DNA of 38,078 bases from UBA4408 sp002389785. Lineage in GTDB: Bacteria; Bacteroidota; Bacteroidia; UBA4408. The stretch covers positions 1 through 38,078 of the forward strand of contig DAORJK010000023.1 in NCBI GenBank assembly GCA_035438985.1, given 5' to 3'. Below, in pieces: positions 6,462-13,981 of the stretch; the first letter of the stretch is position 1, and each line of letters starts with the position of its first letter. The notes below the pieces were generated by a model. It saw nothing but the letters and a program-made list of their open reading frames with translations. It was not told the origin of the DNA and did not search any database. Made by a program: the position numbers and the translations under genes.

Positions 6462-7246
6462 AACCACCACTAACCTATTACGGTGGCAAACAAAATCTCT
6501 CAAAACAAATTCTATCAATGATTCCAAAGCACAAAGTTTATTGCGAACCCTTCTTCGGGGGTGGCGCAATATTTTTTGCGAAAGAACCTAGCAAAATGGA
6601 GGTAATCAACGATACCAATGGTGAACTCATTAACTTTTACAAAGTCTTAAAAACAAAATTCCGCCAACTTGAAAGGGAAATAAAATCCACATTACACAGC
6701 AGGGAAGAGCATAAGAGAGCTTCTGTGATTTTAGCCAACCCCTTCATGTTTGATGAAATACAGCGCGCATGGGCGATATGGACAATGTCGAACCAAAGTT
6801 TTGGCTCCCAACTGAACGGGAGCTGGGGTTATGACAAGAAGGAAAACAAATCAGCAAAACAACTTTATACTAAGCGAAGTACTTTTACCAAGCATTATTC
6901 AGAGCGATTGGAGAAGGTACAAATCGAATGCAAAGATGCAATTGAGGTAATAAAATTAGTAGACAGCAAGGACACTTTTTTTTATTGCGACCCTCCTTAT
7001 TTTAATTCGAACATGGGACATTACAAAGGATATATAAAAGAGGATTTTGAAAGATTACTGCAAACGCTTTCAAACATTAATGGAAAGTTCCTACTGAGTT
7101 CTTACCCTTCGCTAATCCTTGATAAATACATTAAGGCAAATAATTGGACTGTTAACAGAATTGAAATGAAGTTACCAATTTCAGCAAAGGAAACTGACAA
7201 CGTGAAAAAGAAAGAAGAAGTGTTGACTGCTAATTTCCTGATGTAA
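6458..7246 (+). CDS. D12-class DNA adenine N6-methyltransferase (Dam/DpnII type)
   Basis: The enzyme transfers a methyl group from S-adenosylmethionine to adenine N6 in DNA. The 262-residue protein has the alpha-class order: YYGGK at 7-11, motif I EPFFGGG at 30-36 for cofactor binding, INDTNGELINFY at 50-61 and catalytic motif IV DPPY at 178-181, followed by FNSNMGHY. Dam-type enzymes usually recognise GATC, but the target cannot be read from sequence. The restriction-like gene expected of a full system is not visible; the neighbours are an unknown 88-residue protein and a helical protein on the other strand. It is therefore probably an orphan mobile-element methylase protecting the element or altering regulation. 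Confidence 0.92.
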   Translation: MKPPLTYYGGKQNLSKQILSMIPKHKVYCEPFFGGGAIFFAKEPSKMEVINDTNGELINFYKVLKTKFRQLEREIKSTLHSREEHKRASVILANPFMFDEIQRAWAIWTMSNQSFGSQLNGSWGYDKKENKSAKQLYTKRSTFTKHYSERLEKVQIECKDAIEVIKLVDSKDTFFYCDPPYFNSNMGHYKGYIKEDFERLLQTLSNINGKFLLSSYPSLILDKYIKANNWTVNRIEMKLPISAKETDNVKKKEEVLTANFLM

Positions 7247-7289
7247 GTTATTTGTAGTATCGTCTCAGCCTCGCTTAGTCTGGTCCTAA

Positions 7290-7314
7290 AGGATTAATTT
7301 AGTATACTAATCCT
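7290..7314. terminator. Weak hairpin between convergent genes
   Basis: AGGATTA (7290-7296) and TAATCCT (7308-7314) form a 7-bp stem between the methylase and the convergent gene at 7307, overlapping the latter's stop codon. It could be a weak bidirectional terminator. Confidence 0.35.
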
Positions 7315-7801
7315 CTATCAATTTTGGAAGTGATTCTTCCATATAGTTGATTGCTTTGTGAAGCAAAAGCTCCTTGCCGGAAAAAGCCGATATGATTCTC
7401 CTATCATTCCTAACCTTCTCTAGCATTAAATTAAAAGAGTTGAATATCAACGTTAGCTTTTCCCTAGCCCTCTCATCTTGAGTTAAATTGCTTTTAGCAT
7501 TTATTTTTTCCGTTTCAAAAATTAAAAATTCCTCAAAGCTATCCAACACTTCGTCATTCACTTTTTGGAAGACAAAATCCAATTCGGGACCAAGTTCTTC
7601 CTTAAGTTTTTTACCTTTTTCAAATACGTTTAATATGTTTTGCAGTTTTTGTGGATTTGAAAATCTTAAAATCTTAAAGGAATTGAGAGCTGATTCAAAG
7701 TGTCTTATCTCAGGAGTTATTAATTTTTCCAGTAAGGCAGTTTTTTCTGCGGATGTTTTAATTGCCTGCCTAATAGAGGAAATTGGTTTTTCTAATTTCA
7801 T
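7307..7801 (-). CDS. Unknown all-helical cytoplasmic protein
   Basis: This 164-residue protein has no signal peptide or membrane segment. It is rich in Lys, Glu and Leu and appears helical throughout, with amphipathic stretches at about 20-75 and 95-155 (for example ESALNSFKILRFSN, EEFLIFETEKINAKSN). No catalytic motif is visible and I do not recognise it. It is convergent with the methylase and divergent from the gene at 7999. The ATG at 7799-7801 is the only good start. Confidence 0.6.
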   Translation of the reverse strand: MKLEKPISSIRQAIKTSAEKTALLEKLITPEIRHFESALNSFKILRFSNPQKLQNILNVFEKGKKLKEELGPELDFVFQKVNDEVLDSFEEFLIFETEKINAKSNLTQDERAREKLTLIFNSFNLMLEKVRNDRRIISAFSGKELLLHKAINYMEESLPKLIED

Positions 7802-7998
7802 ATGCTTTTAGATGTAAGCTAATGGTAATGTGATGGTTGAACCATCTATATTTAAGCATATACTTCAGGTTTTAAAAGTCAAACCCTTGGATACCTAGGA
7901 GTTCATATTTTTACCAACATGCAATTATTCACAAATATTTAGTACTCAATGTTTCGGTATTAAAAAAACTATATTAAATTCGTAACTTTTTAAGGGTC

Positions 7999-8601
7999 TT
8001 GGCAGTAAACGGTACCGGGTTTGTAAATATTTTGAAAATCGTACCCTCGCTCGTACTTTATTTTTCAAAAACCTATAGGAACAGCCGGAAAATTGAGGCG
8101 ACTTGGAAATATGAATGTATTTTGCGCGAAGGTATTTTTATTGATGTGTATAGTGATCAAATTGAGAGAAATGCCCACGGTGGCACATGCTCAATAAGTA
8201 TTGACCGAGGGTTAATGACAACCTCAATTACAATTGTGGGAGAAAGAATTTGGGCTGCCAATATTGATGGGGACGGAAATAAAAAGGATTTTTACAATCT
8301 GCCTGAAAGTAGAAAATGGGAGTCAAATAATGCTTCATTTATTACGGATACCAAAATAATGTATAAATATGTTCTAAATGATTCCTTAGTAGGGATAACA
8401 TTCATGGATTTGAACTATGATAATAATGAAAGGAAACTTAAGCCAATAGGTGAGTTTTACTATCTACCAGCTAATGTGAACATTGCAAATTATTTGGCAA
8501 GATACACCAGCCGTTTCCAAAGAATTTTTGCAACAAAGGAAGAGCCTATTTCAACAATCGCATTACGTGCATTTGGAACGGTAAAACTGTTAAGTAATTA
8601 A
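7999..8601 (+). CDS. Unknown beta-barrel-like protein with a non-ATG start or lost 5' end
   Basis: The frame opens at 7978 and holds 200 codons from the TTG at 7999. No ATG occurs in the first 70 codons, so the start is uncertain and the gene may be 5'-truncated. The N-terminus has a moderately hydrophobic stretch (VNILKIVPSLVLYF). The rest looks like consecutive beta strands: WKYEC at about 36-40, AHGGTCSISI, TTSITIVGERIW, SLVGITFMDL and PIGEFYYLP near the end. That spacing suits a small lipocalin-like barrel. It distantly recalls the C-terminal barrel of Cap15-type CBASS effectors, but I see no nucleotide cyclase nearby and rate this as a weak hypothesis. TAACTTTT at 7983-7990 could be a promoter for a nearly leaderless mRNA. 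The DUF4286-like gene follows after 10 bp. Confidence 0.6.
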   Translation: MAVNGTGFVNILKIVPSLVLYFSKTYRNSRKIEATWKYECILREGIFIDVYSDQIERNAHGGTCSISIDRGLMTTSITIVGERIWAANIDGDGNKKDFYNLPESRKWESNNASFITDTKIMYKYVLNDSLVGITFMDLNYDNNERKLKPIGEFYYLPANVNIANYLARYTSRFQRIFATKEEPISTIALRAFGTVKLLSN

Positions 8602-8611
8602 TTCAAAAAAA

Positions 8612-8953
8612 ATGATTGCATACAAGGTTTCTATTGAAATAAAGAAAGAGATTGAGAAAGATTGGTTTAACTGGATGTCAACCAATCACATTCCGAATGT
8701 GATTAATACAGGAGTTTTTCTTGATTTTTCATTTAATAAAATGTTGCGCAACGGCTCTGTTCCAACTGAGGGTTACGAAAAATATGAGATAGTTTATTAT
8801 TGCCGAAATGTAGAAGACTACGATAAGTATCAAAAGAATTTTGCGCAAAAATTACAGCAAGAGCATACAGAGAAATTTAAGGATAAATTTATTTCAAGCC
8901 GAGAAACTTACGAAGATGTTACATCACTAATGAAATTGGCTCATTTATCTTAA
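8612..8953 (+). CDS. DUF4286-like protein
   Basis: This is a 113-residue protein. The start IAYKVSIEIKKEIEKDWFNW, then STNHIPNVINTGVF, YEIVYYCRNVEDYDKY and the terminal FKDKFISSRETYEDV follow the pattern of the DUF4286 family. These are small ferredoxin-like proteins common in Bacteroidota and related to dimeric alpha-beta barrel folds; their role is not established. The gene lies 10 bp after the gene at 7999, so they are probably co-transcribed. Normally this family is chromosomal and core-like, so its presence in an island is slightly unusual. Confidence 0.75.
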   Translation: MIAYKVSIEIKKEIEKDWFNWMSTNHIPNVINTGVFLDFSFNKMLRNGSVPTEGYEKYEIVYYCRNVEDYDKYQKNFAQKLQQEHTEKFKDKFISSRETYEDVTSLMKLAHLS

Positions 8954-8961
8954 TTACAACC

Positions 8962-9147
8962 TTATTCACTTGTTATCCTTTTTGAATTTCTGAGATCTGC
9001 TTCCATCTTAATTATTTCCCACTCCTCTTCCGAGCACTCTGAATAAGTATCACAGTACTCTTGCATGGTAATATTCATCCACCATTGTTGTTCTGAATTT
9101 GTGATTGCTCTTTCCGGAGTTTTGTTTTCGTCAAGATTTGTTTCCAT
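8962..9147 (-). CDS. Small acidic protein related to the 9779-9928 product
   Basis: The protein has 61 residues: an acidic N-terminal half, then NITMQEYCDTYSECSEEEW and a charged tail. The core pattern I-[ST]-[MI]-x2-Y-x6-C-S-x2-E-W also occurs in the small protein at 9779-9928 on the same strand, which supports both as real genes. No function can be assigned. It is downstream of the RteC-like gene with a 49-bp gap and may share its transcript. Confidence 0.5.
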   Translation of the reverse strand: METNLDENKTPERAITNSEQQWWMNITMQEYCDTYSECSEEEWEIIKMEADLRNSKRITSE

Positions 9148-9196
9148 TTTTTTTGAGTTTAGTAGTGACTTTATTTTACCAGATAATTTTAAGTTG

Positions 9197-9730
9197 TCAA
9201 TTCTTCATAAGTGCTTTAACTATATTTGAGATGTGCGTTTCTAGCTTGTAGTTGCTAATTCCCTTATTGTGGTTTTTTCTAAGTCTATTGTTATCAAAGG
9301 GTTCTCCATTTGCTTTGACAAAATGATTTGCAGTCATAAGGTAAGGGCTATTTGTAGGTGGAATTGCACCTGCGTAAAGCAATTCAGAAACTAGAAAGGA
9401 TAGCGCATTTGAGGCTCCATACCACTTAATCTCTACCTGGTTAATACCACGATTAATAAAATGGCTCTCAAAAACCTCAAATGGACATTGAATAAAACCT
9501 GAGTCAGATAAGAGATCAAATAGAAGTCGTAATTTAGCTGTGGTAAATAACCATCCTATAACTTTGAATGTAGAATTACTAATATTTGAAGTGTAATTTG
9601 CTCTTACATTTAGACTTCGGGTTGGGTTGGGTTTAAAAATGGTTTGCCCTGTGGTTGAAGTAAAATATACGTTCAACCCCTGTGATTGCTCAACATCTAC
9701 TGAAATGGTCAGGTGTATTACTTTCTCCAT
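9197..9730 (-). CDS. RteC-like protein of mobile elements
   Basis: This is a 177-residue protein. Two similar segments are visible: FKVIGWLFTTAKLRLLFDLL at about 56-75, and VEIKWYGASNALSFLVSELL followed by YAGAIPP at about 97-124. The second resembles the C-terminal part of RteC, with its pattern 'lkWtGs..aLveLiyaLh..gai'. RteC activates excision genes of Bacteroides conjugative transposons. The protein is shorter than RteC and lacks its N-terminal region, so I call it only RteC-like. It may regulate excision or transfer here. It lies between two related small genes on the same strand. Confidence 0.55.
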   Translation of the reverse strand: MEKVIHLTISVDVEQSQGLNVYFTSTTGQTIFKPNPTRSLNVRANYTSNISNSTFKVIGWLFTTAKLRLLFDLLSDSGFIQCPFEVFESHFINRGINQVEIKWYGASNALSFLVSELLYAGAIPPTNSPYLMTANHFVKANGEPFDNNRLRKNHNKGISNYKLETHISNIVKALMKN

Positions 9731-9778
9731 TTTGACTTCCTCTATTATGGGGCGTCCAAAGGCTTTCAGTTCTCACCA

Positions 9779-9928
9779 TTATCTTTTGGTTTTTGTTGTT
9801 GATGTGAGTTTTCTCCATTCGGATTTTGAGCAGTAAGTAGCTGCTTCAAAATACTGATGAATAGAGATTTTTTCCGACCAACAAGAGTTGGGCTTCTTTT
9901 TTTCGGGTAACCTTTTCCGGTTTTTCAT
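9779..9928 (-). CDS. 49-residue protein related to the 8962-9147 product
   Basis: ATG at 9926-9928 to TAA at 9779-9781 gives a basic 49-residue protein with KISIHQYFEAATYCSKSEW in its C-terminal half. It shares the I-[ST]-[MI]-x2-Y-x6-C-S-x2-E-W pattern with the protein at 8962-9147. It lies 48 bp upstream of the RteC-like gene on the same strand, so the three may form one operon. The role is unknown; the basic N-terminus (KNRKRLPEKKK) could bind nucleic acid. Confidence 0.45.
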   Translation of the reverse strand: MKNRKRLPEKKKPNSCWSEKISIHQYFEAATYCSKSEWRKLTSTTKTKR

Positions 9929-9988
9929 CGTTTTGGGTTTAGATTAATAATTCAGTTAAAAAACTGTGATAAAAATTGCTAAACCTTA

Positions 9989-10098
9989 ACTTAGAGGAAG
10001 GATTTTGTTGTAATTTTACAGCGTTGCCATTATCCACATTTTGACTGGACAATGCTGCTGATTCGTGTAAGATAAATCTGCGTGGCCTTCCTCTAAGT
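9989..10098. repeat. 13-bp inverted repeat enclosing a hairpin and a DnaA-box sequence
   Basis: ACTTAGAGGAAGG (9989-10001) and CCTTCCTCTAAGT (10086-10098) are perfect complements around 84 nt. Inside, CAGCGTTG (about 10019-10026) and CAATGCTG (about 10050-10057) pair with one G-U, and TTATCCACA (10030-10038), the DnaA-box consensus, lies in their loop. The plan is like 2358-2472. It may be a structured RNA, a replication site of the element, or a regulator site. Confidence 0.45.
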
Positions 10099-10114
10099 AT
10101 TGGGCTTTCGCATC

Positions 10115-10152
10115 AAGGGGTTACCATAGTTAGCGCTGTGGCCCCCTTTTTT
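10115..10152 (+). terminator. Candidate intrinsic terminator
   Basis: AAGGGG...CCCCTT with an extra short TACCA/TGG pairing, followed by six T. It would end a transcript that includes the inverted-repeat region 9989-10098, consistent with a small RNA there. Confidence 0.4.
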
Positions 10153-10251
10153 ATTTCACAAAAGTGAAGGTACTTCTTCCGCGAATCACAACCTAATAAA
10201 AATGGGGCAAATCGACCATTTTAATTCTTAAATGATTACATTCCAGATACA

Positions 10252-10289
10252 AAAAAGAATAAGAATTCTTAAGAATTCTTATTCTTTTT
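10252..10289. repeat. Perfect 38-bp palindrome before the 10316 gene
   Basis: Every base from 10252 to 10270 pairs with its mirror from 10289 to 10271, without a spacer. It contains two GAATTC sites in a directly repeated AAGAATTCTT. It ends 26 bp before the ATG at 10316. As DNA it could form a cruciform or bind dimers; as RNA it gives a hairpin with a T-rich tail, so it may work as an attenuator. Confidence 0.75.
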
Positions 10290-10315
10290 AATTACATTTG
10301 AGGAAAGCTATAATA

Positions 10316-12100
10316 ATGGAAAGAATTCAGTTGCCCCTTAAGGCATATGAGAAAATAAGACTACGCTTGTTTTATGCTAGTGTTATTTATTTTAAAGATT
10401 TGGGGACGTCCGAAAGTCAATCAGTTGAGAACGAAAAACGGATCGGTGTTGAGCTAAATAAAATGAATCAATGCATATCCAAAAGTATTTTTGGCAATAT
10501 ACGTGATATAATTGCAAAGGCAGAAAAAAGAGAGAAAAACTCAGCTGGTATTAAGATTGACAGAGCTATTGCTATAAAAATTTTTTTTCAGGAAGTTATT
10601 AAATCAGGGTGCTTGAAAGGAAGAGAAGAACTTGTTACAGAAGAACAACTTCTTTCATCAATTAGCGAGCTGAGTGACACAAATTCTAGTAAAGCAGAAA
10701 TCCCTTCATTTCGTCAAAGAAAATCAGACCCTTTACCTAATCAACTATTTGGCGTTTACAGGGGCTATTTTATACGCCCACTAAAAGAGAAGCCTGTTAA
10801 CCATATTGCAATGCTTGTGATATGTATCAATCGTCAGTCTGAGGTGGAAGTTAGGTCTACTAAGGAAATTGTATATAATACCGGCACAACATTTTATCAA
10901 CGGGAGCGTAATTTAATCGTCTGCAAGTTTGAAGGAACCAATAAGTCTGCTACGCACATATTTCAGTTTAGCCTTAAACATGAAGAGGCATTTTCTGCAA
11001 CGGTTGTGCTTAAAGGGATATATGGAGGAACGGATCCAAAGGAAACTCTTCCTATCTGTGGAAAAATAATTTTTGAAAAAGTTGATGCTGTCGGATTAGA
11101 CCTAGAAACACTATACAAACAGACTACGCCCACAGATTTTATAACAGAAGCTTCAATCGCAAATTTGTTTATTGAAAAACAAAATGTTTTTAATTTTTTG
11201 AAGAGCAACGATTACATTGAGGATACCAATTTCTTTAAAAACTACTCTATTACACATGATTTGTTAGAAATGAAAGTGGCGGGAGTTTATTCGATATACT
11301 CTCTTTATAGTAATGAGTTTCAGATTAGTATTGGTATTATAAGAATTGATCGGCTGGGAACTGTAGAGATAAAAGGAAAGGATAAAGCGATATATAAGGG
11401 AAGCGCAAAAGTCTTTGGAGGAAGCATTTTATCAATAGATGTGTTTGAAAAAACGATAAAAGGGAAGCCTTCAGTTGATTATTATTTTAACTATTTGATG
11501 AAGATTAAGTGGGGAGAAGACCAAGAATTGGGGCACCCCTTCTTTCATGGGATTAGAACAATTGTTGCAGAACACCTAGAAATTCCAAGGCCTTCCGCGG
11601 CAAGAGTAATTTTTAAACGAGAGGAGGAAAGGAACTATGATGAGCTTGAATATAAAAGAGTAAATATTTTGCCATACGAATGGAATAAGCAACTAAAAAA
11701 AGTGCTTAGCTATTCAAAAATGAAGAGTCGCAAATTGTTCAACGAGACTAATGATAGTTTTGTGAGAGATGCCGTAAATTATTTAATTGGAGACGCCAAT
11801 AACTTACTAATCGCTAAGAGTACCAAGGAGGATGAATTTAAAAAGATTGAAAATTATGCTCTTTTATACTTCAATGCAGCAATAAATCACGCCAATAAAG
11901 AAGAAGAGTCAGAGGCTAAGTTTAATTTTGACAGAGCATTTACTCATGGATTTCACGGAAGTGATTATCTTAGAATATTAGAAGCTGAAAAGGAAAAGCC
12001 ATACCTAACTCCCAAAGCGAAAGATATATTAAAGAAAATAGACTCCCACATAATAAATGGAGAACCATACTTTTTCTTTGGTAGTGGAGAAAACAAATAA
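10316..12100 (+). CDS. Large unknown protein with two beta-rich units
   Basis: I chose the ATG at 10316 (MERIQLPLKAYEKIR), 18 bp inside an open frame starting with TTG at 10298; a GAGGAAAG lies upstream. The 594-residue protein has a helical N-terminal part (1-100), a first beta-rich unit at about 145-250 (FGVYRGYF, IAMLVICIN, GKIIFEK), a second at about 322-445 (AGVYSIYSLYSN, GIIRIDRLGTVEIKG, ARVIFKR) and a helical C-terminal part (475-580). The two units share the start [FA]GVY...[YS], central strands and the end [KR].IFK/EK, so they are probably a degenerate tandem duplication. No catalytic motif or membrane segment is seen. The architecture suggests a sensor with paired ligand-binding domains. 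It sits behind a perfect palindrome and is the largest island gene apart from none of known function. Confidence 0.7.
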   Translation: MERIQLPLKAYEKIRLRLFYASVIYFKDLGTSESQSVENEKRIGVELNKMNQCISKSIFGNIRDIIAKAEKREKNSAGIKIDRAIAIKIFFQEVIKSGCLKGREELVTEEQLLSSISELSDTNSSKAEIPSFRQRKSDPLPNQLFGVYRGYFIRPLKEKPVNHIAMLVICINRQSEVEVRSTKEIVYNTGTTFYQRERNLIVCKFEGTNKSATHIFQFSLKHEEAFSATVVLKGIYGGTDPKETLPICGKIIFEKVDAVGLDLETLYKQTTPTDFITEASIANLFIEKQNVFNFLKSNDYIEDTNFFKNYSITHDLLEMKVAGVYSIYSLYSNEFQISIGIIRIDRLGTVEIKGKDKAIYKGSAKVFGGSILSIDVFEKTIKGKPSVDYYFNYLMKIKWGEDQELGHPFFHGIRTIVAEHLEIPRPSAARVIFKREEERNYDELEYKRVNILPYEWNKQLKKVLSYSKMKSRKLFNETNDSFVRDAVNYLIGDANNLLIAKSTKEDEFKKIENYALLYFNAAINHANKEEESEAKFNFDRAFTHGFHGSDYLRILEAEKEKPYLTPKAKDILKKIDSHIINGEPYFFFGSGENK

Positions 12101-12223
12101 ATTAGCCTACTTAAAAAACTCAAAGTGAGGTAGACGTTCGGTAGTCACCACCATGCGCCTCCCCTCCGACAGCTTTTATTTTTCCAGGCCAAACTAACAT
12201 TGCAGTGTTTAAAATAACGCACA

Positions 12224-12541
12224 ATGTCAGAGCGAATTTACATCCCCGAATTAAAAATCAGGTTATCATATAAAGATAGGCGTTCGATAAAGCGTTGGTG
12301 TTCAAAAAATGGAGTACATCTATCCAAAGACATCGGCTCAAACCGTTTGTTTGCAATAAGAGCCGACTTTGAAAATACTTACGCCCCCAATCGGTTTTCT
12401 CCCGAAATTCTGAACGCCACGATGAGCTTTTTTCCTCAAGTCGCAAAACTCAGAGCCGAAAAATCTCAAAAATATATCCCTCAATTGGAACATGAGAAAG
12501 CGTTCCTGTCTATGTTGCAAAAAATTAACCGCACGTTATGA
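12224..12541 (+). CDS. Excisionase-like / DNA-binding partner of the integrase
   Basis: This is a 105-residue protein with IRLSYKDRRSIKRWCSKNGV in the N-terminal half, followed by a strand-like RLFAIRADFE. It resembles a winged-helix or MerR/excisionase-type domain, where the WC...GV segment would be the second helix. The C-terminal part is helical. Its stop overlaps the integrase start by ATGA (12538-12541). The position directly before an integrase suits a recombination directionality factor. The gap 12101-12223 before it holds short inverted repeats but no gene. Confidence 0.6.
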   Translation: MSERIYIPELKIRLSYKDRRSIKRWCSKNGVHLSKDIGSNRLFAIRADFENTYAPNRFSPEILNATMSFFPQVAKLRAEKSQKYIPQLEHEKAFLSMLQKINRTL

Positions 12542-13956
12542 TGCCACAGATGGAAAATTACGAACCATTAGATTACCCAAAATCTATTAGGAGAGCGAAC
12601 CTTCACCCGACTTGTGGGTACTGTAAAATGAATGTTGGAGGGGGCATCTGTAAGGAAAATGGAAGGCATATAAAATACTGCGAGCATTTGGATAAGCATT
12701 ACTTCAAGGTATATGCCAATGTGCCGGGAAGCGATAATAAAAGAAAAACGAAGAAGCTGGAAACGAGAGATGCGAATGAAGCGATTAAGATGGCAATTGA
12801 TTTTGAGAGGGAAGTGAAAAAAGCAATACCCCAGGACTACAGAAGCAGGGAAATTGAGAAAGAAATAATTAAGAACGATGAGAATATTCCTTATCTTCTT
12901 ATTCATATCCTTGCTAGATATGTGGCTTGGTTAAAGAACGAAGGAGTTCCTAAGAGCTTGGCGATTCACAGAACCAATGATCACCTGAAAGATGTCGAAA
13001 GAGCGAGTTTGTTTTTAATTCAGTATCTAAGTTCATCGGGACGGGATGTAAATGCGTTTTCTGTTGAGAAGATTAATCGAAATCTCGTTGGAGAGGTAAT
13101 TGATGCTTTAAGAGAAAAAGGTCTTTCAAATCGAACGATAAATAAGTATCTAACCTACTATACTTCTGCATTGAAATGGTACTCAGAAGAGTTCAATTTT
13201 CCGGTCAAGAATCATTTCAAGCAAATACGATACACGCTCAACCCGAAACCACAGGCAATTACGAAGAAGGAGTATGAGGCGCTTTTGAAAATAATTACAC
13301 CAGAAAACGGAGTCCGATTTTACAAAGGAGTTAAGACGAAGCGAAGTTTCTATCGGTATTGGTTAAGAAATGCCTTTATGCTTGCGTTAGAGACGGGAAG
13401 GCGCCGTGAAGAAATCGTGAGACTCCGGTGGAATGAAGTAAATATTCTGGAAGGTCTGATAACTGCTTTAGACCTAAAAGTAAACAGGATTCAGCACCGA
13501 AACGAGGAGGAGGAGAAAAAAATGATTCATATTCCGATAACACCTGATTTAATGGAATTGCTAATAGAACTTGGATATGAAAAATACAAGGACACAGATA
13601 AATATATTCTAGCACCAGAGGATAACATGAGTAGAGGCAGGGTAACCTGTGATATTTTAAGTCGGGGCTTTTCTCATTACTATTCCCAACTCCAGACGGG
13701 GCGCACTCTTACCTTCAAGGACTTGAGGAAGACATATGCGACTGGAATGCAACGTCAGATGGGAGATAATAGCAGATACGTCTTGGGGCATTCAAGCAAT
13801 GAAGTGAAAGACAGAAATTATATTTTTAAGAAGGAAATGGCGAAAAAAGGTCGAAATGCTAAAGTTTTTGAGGATGAAATTGACCGCAAAAATGAGCTTG
13901 AAGATTTCCGAAACGAAATAAAAAGCAATCAACAAAATAGAGAATTAAACCGATAA
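12538..13956 (+). CDS. Tyrosine recombinase / integrase with an N-terminal cysteine cluster
   Basis: This 472-residue recombinase is the probable integrase of the island. Catalytic residues are Arg289 in LETGRRREE, Lys394 and Arg397 in TFKDLRKTYAT, His418 in VLGHSS and nucleophile Tyr428 in DRNYIF. The usual first His of HxxR is Lys394. The core-binding domain lies at about 120-240. The N-terminus has Cys26, Cys29, Cys38 and Cys48 (CGYCKMNVGGGICK...), possibly a zinc site, before an arm-binding-like region (KRKTKKLETRDANEA). Two start codons are adjacent (12538 and 12541); the first overlaps the preceding gene's stop. The gene ends 130 bp from the tRNA-Leu 3' end, with direct repeats between, as expected for integration at that tRNA. 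Confidence 0.88.
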   Translation: MMPQMENYEPLDYPKSIRRANLHPTCGYCKMNVGGGICKENGRHIKYCEHLDKHYFKVYANVPGSDNKRKTKKLETRDANEAIKMAIDFEREVKKAIPQDYRSREIEKEIIKNDENIPYLLIHILARYVAWLKNEGVPKSLAIHRTNDHLKDVERASLFLIQYLSSSGRDVNAFSVEKINRNLVGEVIDALREKGLSNRTINKYLTYYTSALKWYSEEFNFPVKNHFKQIRYTLNPKPQAITKKEYEALLKIITPENGVRFYKGVKTKRSFYRYWLRNAFMLALETGRRREEIVRLRWNEVNILEGLITALDLKVNRIQHRNEEEEKKMIHIPITPDLMELLIELGYEKYKDTDKYILAPEDNMSRGRVTCDILSRGFSHYYSQLQTGRTLTFKDLRKTYATGMQRQMGDNSRYVLGHSSNEVKDRNYIFKKEMAKKGRNAKVFEDEIDRKNELEDFRNEIKSNQQNRELNR

Positions 13957-13981
13957 AAAATGAAGCCAAACAGAAGTTTCC

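Noticed and set aside
6458..7801. Complete restriction-modification system
   Set aside because: The neighbours of the methylase show no nuclease motif such as PD-(D/E)xK, HNH or GIY-YIG.
7999..8953. Complete CBASS operon
   Set aside because: The 7999 product recalls a Cap15 barrel only vaguely, and no CD-NTase gene is present in the window.
10030..10038. Replication origin based on a perfect DnaA box
   Set aside because: Only one consensus box is present, with no cluster, AT-rich unwinding element or replication initiator gene nearby. I kept it only as part of a structured region.
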